Below are positions 1-4,860 of a stretch of 7,265 bases of DNA, piece after piece. The notes beneath the pieces are model-generated. The model had not been told where the DNA came from and ran no database searches. It worked only from the letters and a program-made list of their open reading frames with translations. Origin of the DNA: Bdellovibrionales bacterium (GTDB taxonomy: Bacteria; Bdellovibrionota; UBA1018; CAIPTA01); contig JAKFYM010000207.1 of the NCBI GenBank assembly GCA_021730855.1, forward strand, positions 1-7,265, written 5' to 3'. The position numbers were made by a program, and so were the translations under genes. Position 1 is the first letter of the stretch. The number at the start of each line of letters is the position of its first letter.

Positions 1-60
1 CCTGTAAATCCTTCAATAATTACAGTGGCTTAGGTGAAGATGTCGAAAGAGCGACGATGC

Positions 61-534
61 TTAGGCTCGTGATTTCTGCTGCGCAGAGCGGTGGCGCCTG
101 CTCACTAGTTGCAGAAAAATCTCGCTCGCTATCGCCAGACTCACCCCAAGAATGGCTCCGATCGCTTCGTTGGCGAGGCCGCCGACCGTTAGGCTCATAG
201 AATTCGCACCCAATACGCCGGCAATGTAGCCGGCCGAGTAGGCATCTAGCCGCAACAAAAAGAAACGGTCGAAGAGGCGCCAGTCGGGACGCTTGTAGAC
301 AATGCCCAGCAAGAGCCCCAACAAAACCAGATAGGCTACCGCCACCACCAGCCTGCCGGAAACGGGCAAAAAGTCGCTAGCAAGAAAAACAACGGCCATA
401 GCTAAAATCAGCACCGCCACCTGGAGCATAGCCGAAAGCCGGTGGCCCCCGCGATAAATCCTGTAAGCCACCACCAGGGGTAGAATCACCATGAAAAAGG
501 CCAGCGCACCGAAAATCAGATACCAAGCAATCAT
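61..534 (-). CDS. Small multi-pass membrane protein, function unknown
   Basis: I do not recognise a family. The 157-residue product is mostly hydrophobic, with likely membrane helices near residues 3-24, 35-52, 60-80 and one or two more within about 100-144. Between them lies a charged loop (about 81-98, beginning KRPDW) and the protein ends in a short basic tail (RRHRS, then QQKSRA). There is no signal-peptide cleavage site and no catalytic motif that I can see, so it is probably an inner-membrane protein. I chose the ATG at 534 over the in-frame TTG at 540 because AGGAG lies 7 nt upstream of the ATG but touches the TTG. The gene is transcribed away from the PilZ gene across a shared intergenic region of about 200 bp. 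The small size and helix count would also fit an accessory or scaffold membrane protein; nothing in the sequence decides this. Confidence 0.72.
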   Translation of the reverse strand: MIAWYLIFGALAFFMVILPLVVAYRIYRGGHRLSAMLQVAVLILAMAVVFLASDFLPVSGRLVVAVAYLVLLGLLLGIVYKRPDWRLFDRFFLLRLDAYSAGYIAGVLGANSMSLTVGGLANEAIGAILGVSLAIASEIFLQLVSRRHRSAQQKSRA

Positions 535-541
535 CCGCAAT

Positions 542-546
542 CTCCT
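542..546 (-). promoter_or_regulatory. Shine-Dalgarno sequence deciding the start of the membrane-protein gene
   Basis: On the minus strand AGGAG occupies 546-542 and is followed after 7 nt by the ATG at 534-532. The competing TTG at 540-538 begins only one base after this element, too close for normal initiation. Slightly further upstream, a weak promoter-like pair can be read on the same strand (TTGATT at 583-578 and CATAAG at 559-554, 18-bp spacer), but each hexamer matches the consensus at only four positions. Confidence 0.6.
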
Positions 547-702
547 CTTTCCTCTTATGCAGCACCAAGGAAAGAGAAATCAACCAAATAGCCTCTCCCC
601 GCCTCGGCAATAGCGCCCCTCTCCGCAAGTTCTCGTCACTATCCGCTACCGGAATCCTCGCTTCGCCTCACTCTCTCCTTTCCCTAATTGCTGCACTATG
701 TT

Positions 703-708
703 TATACT
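703..708 (+). promoter_or_regulatory. Candidate -10 element for the PilZ gene
   Basis: TATACT matches the sigma-70 -10 consensus at five of six positions. It lies 33 nt upstream of the chosen ATG, which would leave a leader of roughly 25-30 nt containing a weak Shine-Dalgarno-like GAAGAG at 731-736. No good -35 hexamer stands at the expected distance, so the call rests on the -10 alone. The rest of the 535-741 divergent region is pyrimidine-rich on the plus strand and shows no clear operator or hairpin. Confidence 0.3.
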
Positions 709-741
709 CATACGCCACCCCCAACCCTCCGAAGAGTAGAC

Positions 742-1524
742 ATGTCCGAAGCCCGCAATCCTCGCCTCATCACCCTCATCGCTTATTTGCTTTGGTCCTT
801 TCCCGTGACCTACGCCCTGCTCATGGGCGCGCTCTACAACCTTCCCGGCACGCGCATTGTCTCGATGTTTTTCTCTTTTGCGCACATCGCTCATGCCATC
901 CTCGCGATCTTCACCGGCTTCGCCCTCTACCGCATGCGCCCCTATGCCTGGCACTTCTATGTCTTCCACTCCGTCCTTATGCTCGCGGAACAATTCTATG
1001 TGGCGTACCGCTACGCTGAAAACCACGTCGTAGAATTCCCGCTCACCTTCGCCAGCGTCTGCATCCTCTTCATGCTCTGGATCGTGAAGTTCGAGCTGCG
1101 TGTGCCCTACTTCAGCCCCAAAATTGCTTGGTGGGAGAGCGACCCTCGCTACAAAATTTCGGTGCCCGCCGAGATGACCGCTGCCGATCACTTTTATCGC
1201 GGCGAGATCATGGACATCAGCGCTTCGGGCTGCTTCATAAAGACAAAGGATCCCCTCAAGGTGGACCAAGAGCTTCACATCAAGTTTTCCCTCTTTGACC
1301 AGAAATTCCTCTGCACCGGACGCGTGGTGTGGCGGACAGAGTCGGGCGTGACTCACCCCAAGGGCGTGGGCGTGAAATTCAGCGGTGTGGAAAAACCCAT
1401 GCAGGGCGAGCTTCGCCAGACGGTGAAGAAGCTCAAGAGCCTCTCCCGCAAGTACAAAGACATTCGCGCCGAAGAGAAAGCCTCCAGCATTGAGCGCAAA
1501 GTCCAGGCCTTGAGAAAAGGTTGA
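742..1524 (+). CDS. Membrane-anchored PilZ-domain protein
   Basis: The 260-residue product has four predicted membrane helices (about 9-31, 39-63, 69-92, 99-117) followed by a cytoplasmic PilZ domain (about 131-220) and a basic, probably helical tail (about 222-260). PilZ domains classically bind cyclic-di-GMP through an RxxxR motif and a downstream (D/N)xSxxG motif. The second motif is intact as DISASG at 158-163. The first is degenerate: R136 (in DPRYK) aligns with the second arginine, but the first position is E132. Nucleotide binding is therefore uncertain. The PilZ beta-strand pattern is otherwise good (GEIMDIS, GCFIKT, GRVVW, KGVGVKF). I chose the ATG at 742 because the only earlier in-frame start is a TTG at 688 that would add an unlikely leader peptide and precede the candidate -10 box. 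The gene lies 31 bp upstream of the PilF-like gene on the same strand, suggesting a link with type IV pili or surface behaviour; that link is inference from position. Confidence 0.85.
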   Translation: MSEARNPRLITLIAYLLWSFPVTYALLMGALYNLPGTRIVSMFFSFAHIAHAILAIFTGFALYRMRPYAWHFYVFHSVLMLAEQFYVAYRYAENHVVEFPLTFASVCILFMLWIVKFELRVPYFSPKIAWWESDPRYKISVPAEMTAADHFYRGEIMDISASGCFIKTKDPLKVDQELHIKFSLFDQKFLCTGRVVWRTESGVTHPKGVGVKFSGVEKPMQGELRQTVKKLKSLSRKYKDIRAEEKASSIERKVQALRKG

Positions 1525-1539
1525 TCAAGTCCCTATAAT
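1510..1539 (+). promoter_or_regulatory. Strong sigma-70-like promoter for the pilF-like gene
   Basis: A perfect -10 hexamer TATAAT (1534-1539) is preceded after an 18-bp spacer by TTGAGA (1510-1515), five of six matches to the -35 consensus. The -35 lies inside the last codons of the PilZ gene. The predicted start of transcription is about 1546-1548, only 8-10 nt before the ATG at 1556, and no Shine-Dalgarno sequence is present, so the transcript would have a very short leader. The spacer contains the 8-bp palindrome TTGATCAA (1521-1528), which includes the PilZ stop codon and may be chance. Confidence 0.55.
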
Positions 1540-1555
1540 CCATTACGATTCCTTT

Positions 1556-2317
1556 ATGAAACAATTTTTGGCGCTCTGCGTCTTCTGCCTCCTCTTCCCG
1601 CAGGGGTGCAGCTCGAGCTCAACAAAAAAAGCCGAACTTGATGAGAAGAAAAGCGAAATCTACCTCTCCGCCGGCACCGAGGCCCTCTATTCCGGGGATT
1701 ATACGTCGGCTCTTTCCGCTCTACTGAACGCGGTCAAACTCACGCCGAAATCTCCCGAAGCTTGGAACAACCTCGGCTTGGCCTATGCGGGAAAGGAAAA
1801 CTTCGAGCAAGCGGAAGAGTGCTGGAAAAAAGCCATCGCGATTGATCCCTCCCATGGAGACGCGCGCCTCAATTTAGGCTCTCTATATATTCGCCAACGT
1901 CGGTTCGCCGAAGCCGAGCGCAACCTGAAACTCGTGCTCAAAGACCTCACCTACGCAAACGCTCATCAAGCGCATTACAATTTGGCCCTAAATTACCTCG
2001 CGCAGAAACGCAATTTACTGGCGGAGCAAGAGCTCAAGCTCGCCGTCAAAGCAAGCGAAGCCTTCTGCCCCGCTTGGCTCAAGCTCGGTCATCTGCAACG
2101 AGATCGGGGTGAGTTCTCGGAAGCTGCAGCTTCGATGAAAAAAGCAGTGAGCGGCACTTGCTACCACAACCCCCAGGCCCACTATGAGCTGGGCACGGTT
2201 TATCTTAAGAACAAAGACAGCGCTCAGGCCAAATCCAAGTTTTTAGAAATCATCCGGCTCTTCCCCCAGTCAGAGTGGGCAAAAAAAGCCGAAATTAGCT
2301 TAAATATGATCCGTTGA
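1556..2317 (+). CDS. pilF: TPR lipoprotein resembling PilF/PilW, type IV pilus biogenesis/stability
   Basis: The 253-residue protein starts with a short lipoprotein-like signal (MKQF, hydrophobic core, then PQGC with C18), although the lipobox is atypical: G is at -1 but Q and P stand at -2 and -3. A Ser-rich stretch follows the cysteine, which would suit outer-membrane sorting. From about residue 34 to the end run six TPR motifs, with characteristic segments such as AWNNLGLAY, DARLNLGSLY, AHYNLALNYL, AWLKLGHL and AHYELGTVYL. The repeat order and the segment KDLTYANAHQAHYNLAL closely resemble PilF/PilW, the lipoprotein pilotin that helps the PilQ secretin assemble in the outer membrane. The immediate downstream gene is rodZ, and pilF-rodZ adjacency is known in gammaproteobacteria, which supports the call. 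The ATG at 1556 has no Shine-Dalgarno sequence but sits just downstream of a strong promoter. A generic TPR lipoprotein remains possible, because TPR repeats are easily confused. Confidence 0.8.
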   Translation: MKQFLALCVFCLLFPQGCSSSSTKKAELDEKKSEIYLSAGTEALYSGDYTSALSALLNAVKLTPKSPEAWNNLGLAYAGKENFEQAEECWKKAIAIDPSHGDARLNLGSLYIRQRRFAEAERNLKLVLKDLTYANAHQAHYNLALNYLAQKRNLLAEQELKLAVKASEAFCPAWLKLGHLQRDRGEFSEAAASMKKAVSGTCYHNPQAHYELGTVYLKNKDSAQAKSKFLEIIRLFPQSEWAKKAEISLNMIR

Positions 2318-2341
2318 GGAGAGGGCCCCCGGCCTTAGATT
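2314..2341 (+). promoter_or_regulatory. Weak candidate promoter for rodZ, implying a leaderless mRNA
   Basis: TTGAGG (2314-2319, overlapping the pilF-like stop codon) and TAGATT (2336-2341) are separated by 16 bp; each matches the sigma-70 consensus at four positions. Transcription would begin at about 2347-2349, which is the rodZ ATG itself. There is no Shine-Dalgarno sequence at the proper distance; the purine stretch GAGGAGAGG (2316-2324) is more than 20 nt upstream. Cotranscription from the pilF promoter is the alternative. Confidence 0.25.
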
Positions 2342-2343
2342 TT
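2322..2343 (+). terminator. Compact GC hairpin plus short T-run in the pilF-rodZ gap
   Basis: AGGGCC (2322-2327) pairs with GGCCTT (2331-2336) around a 3-nt CCC loop. This gives six pairs with one G-U, and it is followed by AGATTTT ending at 2343. It has the shape of a small intrinsic terminator or attenuator placed 5 nt after the pilF-like stop. The stem is short and the T-run is interrupted by AGA, so it may be leaky or accidental. Confidence 0.4.
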
Positions 2344-2347
2344 ATCC

Positions 2348-3331
2348 ATGCAAGAAACCAACGATAGCCTCGGTACTTATATCAAAAAAATGCGGGAAGA
2401 CCGCAACGTCTCCATCGAGCAGGTGGCCTATGCCACACGCATCAGCCTCAAAATGCTGCGCGCTCTCGAAGAGGACGATCATACCGCCCTTCCGGCCCCC
2501 ACCTTTGTCCGCGGCTATCTCCAGGCCTATGCCAAGTACGTGCGCATGGACACCCAAGACTTACTTCTGCGTTACCAGCATCACCTAGCTACCGCTCCCG
2601 ACCCCAAGAAGAACACCATTCGCTCGCACTACCTCTATGTACGGGAGCGCTACCAGGAAAAGCGCCGCCTGGTGCTGGTGATTGTGCTCTTCTTCACCAT
2701 GCTTTCGGTCTCCGCCGCCTATTTCTTCCTCAAACACAAACGGGAGCGCAACAAACGCCTGGCTCAGACGGCCGAGCAAATTGAAAAAGCTTCCGCCAGA
2801 CCCGTTCTTCCCGTGGCCGCCCCAACCGCCGCACCTTCTCCCTCTCTCTCGCAGCCCACTCCTGCGGCTCCGGCCCCGGGCACTCCCGCTCCTGCGGCCA
2901 CTAAGCCCGCCGCCACCACCACGGAACCCAAGCCCGATGCCACTACCGTGGCCTCCGCCCCTGTGGTGGTAGCCCCACCCAAGGACGAGAAAAAAACCTA
3001 TAACTTGCTGCTCAAGGCGGAAGAGGATGTTTGGCTGCGCTTCCAAACCGACGCCGATGAAGTGCGAGACCTAACCCTTCGCGAAGGGAAGGCCATGATG
3101 CTTCGCGCCGACAAGGTGATCAAAATCTTCTCCGGCAACTTAGGCGCCCTCAAGGGCACCATGAATGGCCAAGACGCGGGCTCCCTAATTACCGCCGACA
3201 AAGCCAAAAGCGTGGTCCTACCGGCTTCGGAATCGGCCAACCATCCCTTGCCCCTCTTTCCGCAGTTCCAGACGAAGCCCGCGACTGACGCAGAGCGCGC
3301 TGAGGGAACCGGCACCACAAAAAACCAGTAA
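2348..3331 (+). CDS. rodZ: RodZ-like cytoskeletal cell-shape protein (HTH, TM, C-terminal DUF4115 domain)
   Basis: The 327-residue protein has the RodZ architecture in order. An N-terminal Cro/xre-like helix-turn-helix (HTH_25, about 7-75) contains SIEQVAYATRIS and the family signature FVRGYLQAYAKY (53-64). A basic juxtamembrane stretch (about 98-107) precedes one membrane helix (about 107-128), then comes a Pro/Ala/Thr-rich periplasmic linker (about 150-213) and a C-terminal beta domain (about 217-292) with DVWLRF, LREGKAM and the typical GNLGALKGTMNG. In RodZ the cytoplasmic HTH contacts MreB, linking the actin-like filament to the wall-elongation machinery; the phenylalanine of the FxRGY signature, F53 here, lies in that contact region. 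Position directly after a PilF-like gene matches proteobacterial synteny, although the usual flanking rlmN and ispG are not in this window. The ATG at 2348 is the first start in frame and yields a full N-terminal domain. The very C-rich linker codons are a normal consequence of Pro/Ala content. Confidence 0.9.
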   Translation: MQETNDSLGTYIKKMREDRNVSIEQVAYATRISLKMLRALEEDDHTALPAPTFVRGYLQAYAKYVRMDTQDLLLRYQHHLATAPDPKKNTIRSHYLYVRERYQEKRRLVLVIVLFFTMLSVSAAYFFLKHKRERNKRLAQTAEQIEKASARPVLPVAAPTAAPSPSLSQPTPAAPAPGTPAPAATKPAATTTEPKPDATTVASAPVVVAPPKDEKKTYNLLLKAEEDVWLRFQTDADEVRDLTLREGKAMMLRADKVIKIFSGNLGALKGTMNGQDAGSLITADKAKSVVLPASESANHPLPLFPQFQTKPATDAERAEGTGTTKNQ

Positions 3332-3372
3332 TACAGCGCAATAAAAACATCTCCTGACATTCTAACTACCGC

Positions 3373-3400
3373 TTGACAGTCCTCTCGGTTGGAGTCTTAT
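3373..3400 (+). promoter_or_regulatory. Promoter-like pair overlapping a DnaA box
   Basis: A perfect -35 hexamer TTGACA (3373-3378) is followed after 16 bp by TCTTAT (3395-3400), four of six matches to the -10 consensus. The -10 runs into the first DnaA box at 3397. A transcript from here would have no recognisable plus-strand gene ahead of it and would run antisense into lptF. It may be chance, or a DnaA-sensitive transcript. Confidence 0.25.
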
Positions 3401-3405
3401 CCACA
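3397..3405 (+). promoter_or_regulatory. DnaA box 1, exact consensus
   Basis: TTATCCACA is the high-affinity 9-mer bound by the replication initiator DnaA. It is part of a 12-bp exact repeat GTCTTATCCACA (3394-3405) that recurs at 3470-3481. Confidence 0.7.
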
Positions 3406-3417
3406 GAAAACCGAAAG

Positions 3418-3426
3418 TTATCAACA
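3418..3426 (+). promoter_or_regulatory. DnaA box 2, one mismatch
   Basis: TTATCAACA differs from TTATCCACA at one position. It has the same orientation as box 1 and starts 21 bp after it, about two helical turns, so both would face the same side of the DNA. Confidence 0.5.
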
Positions 3427-3427
3427 T

Positions 3428-3443
3428 TTTCAACCCATTGAAA
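3428..3443. repeat. Short inverted repeat TTTCAA-CCCA-TTGAAA
   Basis: TTTCAA (3428-3433) and TTGAAA (3438-3443) form a perfect 6-bp inverted repeat around CCCA, directly after DnaA box 2 and before the T-rich tract. The stem is too A/T-rich for a good intrinsic terminator, although T residues follow about 8 nt later. It could be a protein-binding site or chance. Confidence 0.35.
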
Positions 3444-3472
3444 TCACTATCTTTTTTATTTTCTCCGCGGTC

Positions 3473-3481
3473 TTATCCACA
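3473..3481 (+). promoter_or_regulatory. DnaA box 3, exact consensus
   Basis: This is a second exact TTATCCACA in the same orientation as boxes 1 and 2, 76 bp after box 1. It is immediately preceded by CCGCGG (3465-3470) and a pyrimidine tract of mostly T (3451-3464), an order reminiscent of origin unwinding regions. Confidence 0.7.
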
Positions 3482-3663
3482 ATCCTGAGACTTTTCCGAG
3501 CGAAAGATCCATAGGATTTATTGTTAGATTTCTGTTGAGCCGCATTTACCGGCCGTCTCTGGACTATTGTGCTTTTTGTTGGTGAAAAAAGTGGAAGCGC
3601 CTCGACGAAAAACACGGGAATTATATTTTTCTGGAATGTCAGAACTCGCGAAGAAGGTCGCTA

Positions 3664-4860
3664 CTAGCGGGCTACGCGGCGAAGTGTGAAAACAGCAATG
3701 ATCAACAAAACAAAATTAGAAGCCCACATTCCGATAAAGGCCGGGATCTTCCCGTCGCTGGCAAAATTATGCCCCAGTGAATAGAGCGCCCAATAGAGCA
3801 GGAGCACTCCGAGGCAGATTAAAAAAGAATTCGATCGCACGGTGCGAGTGCGCACCACTCCAAAAGCCACTCCGAGGAGAGCGAAAATCAGGCAAGAAAA
3901 AGAAAGCGCGAAACGCTTCCAATATTCCACGCCGAAATTGATGTAGTCGAATTTCTCGTTCTGACTAAACTCCTCCCACTTGGTGCCTCTTTTGAAATAG
4001 CCCTCCAACTGATCCAAGCGCGCTTTCAGCACCGTGATGTCCATCGTCTTTGGCACGTCCACTCCGATAACCTTCACTTGCTCTAACCGCAGAAAAATAT
4101 CATATACATCAAAATTTGTTTTCTCGTACACTTCCCTGGCTGGCTCCCCGCGGTGCACGCTACCCTCGAATAGGCGAAGCACTAGGCCAGGGATGCCATT
4201 GCTGTCTTGAAGATTGTTCAAGATGCGGCCATGATGCGCCACCACGGTCACCGGAGTGCCCTCTTTGCGCTCGTCGTAGATCAGCACTTTCTGCATGGTG
4301 TTTTTCTTCGAGTCCACGGCATCGGCATAGAGCACGAGATTAAAAAAACCCTCGTTGAAGGTGCCGGCATGAATGGTGGCGATCGCCTTGGTGTTGCTGA
4401 TGCGAAAAAGCTCATAGCGGAACATTCGGCTGCCGTAAGGCACAAAATAAAAATTACAGAAGATCGCTACTAAGGTGAGGAAAGCTCCAAGCGAAAAAAT
4501 CGGCGTCAGCACGGAATAGATCGACAAACCTGCCGCACGCATAGCGAGGACTTCACTATCGGCCGAAAGGCGCCCCAGCCCCAGCAAAATGGCTAACAAA
4601 AAGGCGATGGGCAAGATCACCGGAAAAAGCGTGAGCGAGAGGTAGGCCATGAGGGAAATGACGGTATAGCCCGAGACATTATGGGAGACGAGCAGATCGG
4701 CGAGGCGAATGATCTGGAACATCAGGAGCACGAAGAGAAAAAAAACGGCAGCTCCGAAAAATGGCTTCAGCACCTCGCTCAGGATGTAGCGATAAAATGT
4801 CCAGGGCAGCTTCACGCCGATTCTTGCCAGGAGCTTGATGGCTATTCTCTTAATAGGCAT
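3664..4860 (-). CDS. lptF: LPS export ABC transporter permease, LptF/YjgP-YjgQ family
   Basis: The 398-residue protein has the family layout: three N-terminal membrane helices (about 33-53, 68-95, 114-140), a periplasmic beta-jellyroll-like domain (about 150-310), and three C-terminal helices (about 318-337, 346-363, 375-393). Diagnostic stretches are RYILSEVLKPFF near the N-terminus and GRLSADSEVLAMRAAGLS (96-113) after helix 2, the conserved cytoplasmic segment that in this family lies near the LptB ATPase. LptF and LptG form the inner-membrane permease that extracts LPS and passes it to LptC/LptA. I favour LptF over LptG from the N-terminal wording, but the two are similar. No second permease gene follows; the gene ends with tandem TAG TAG stops and then the DnaA-box region. 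The ATG overlaps the last 11 bp of the wcaJ-like gene and lacks a good Shine-Dalgarno sequence, so translational coupling is likely. Confidence 0.9.
   Translation of the reverse strand: MPIKRIAIKLLARIGVKLPWTFYRYILSEVLKPFFGAAVFFLFVLLMFQIIRLADLLVSHNVSGYTVISLMAYLSLTLFPVILPIAFLLAILLGLGRLSADSEVLAMRAAGLSIYSVLTPIFSLGAFLTLVAIFCNFYFVPYGSRMFRYELFRISNTKAIATIHAGTFNEGFFNLVLYADAVDSKKNTMQKVLIYDERKEGTPVTVVAHHGRILNNLQDSNGIPGLVLRLFEGSVHRGEPAREVYEKTNFDVYDIFLRLEQVKVIGVDVPKTMDITVLKARLDQLEGYFKRGTKWEEFSQNEKFDYINFGVEYWKRFALSFSCLIFALLGVAFGVVRTRTVRSNSFLICLGVLLLYWALYSLGHNFASDGKIPAFIGMWASNFVLLIIAVFTLRRVAR

Larger units (their letters stand above)
3332..3663. other. 332-bp convergent intergenic region with DnaA boxes and A+T-rich tracts
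   Basis: This gap separates the ends of rodZ and lptF and is visibly richer in A and T than the genes. It holds two exact DnaA boxes, one near-match, an A/T tract at 3451-3464 beside CCGCGG (3465-3470), a small inverted repeat at 3428-3443, a promoter-like TTGACA at 3373-3378, and further A/T-rich stretches around 3513-3532 and 3619-3630. No convincing intrinsic terminator is seen for either flanking gene. An open frame of 61 codons on the minus strand (3430-3615) has a GTG start with no Shine-Dalgarno and no recognisable product, and I do not annotate it as a gene. Confidence 0.8.

Noticed and set aside
2..25. Inverted repeat CTGTAA...TTACAG near the window start
   Set aside because: Only a 6-bp stem with a 12-nt loop, no T-run on either side and no known site; compatible with chance.
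688..741. Upstream TTG start extending the PilZ protein by 18 residues
   Set aside because: The extension is not hydrophobic or conserved-looking, has no Shine-Dalgarno, and would start before the candidate -10 element.
646..1356. Long (236-codon) antisense open frame over the PilZ gene
   Set aside because: The plus-strand frame has clear membrane helices and a PilZ domain. The antisense product is low-complexity, rich in H, E, G and V, as expected from a shadow of G+C-rich codons.
2859..2898. 10-bp direct repeat CTCCTGCGGC, 30 bp apart, in the rodZ linker
   Set aside because: Explained by the repetitive Pro/Ala coding of the periplasmic linker; not a mobile or regulatory repeat.
3572..3591. 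CTTTTT/AAAAAG hairpin as a possible bidirectional terminator for rodZ and lptF
   Set aside because: The stem is almost all A-T and the loop is 8 nt; too weak to call an intrinsic terminator.
3430..3615. 61-codon open frame on the minus strand inside the DnaA-box region
   Set aside because: It has a GTG start with no Shine-Dalgarno, no recognisable motif, and it runs across DnaA box 3. A TATAAT on the minus strand (3625-3620) is only 4 nt from the GTG, too close to serve that start. I treat it as chance.
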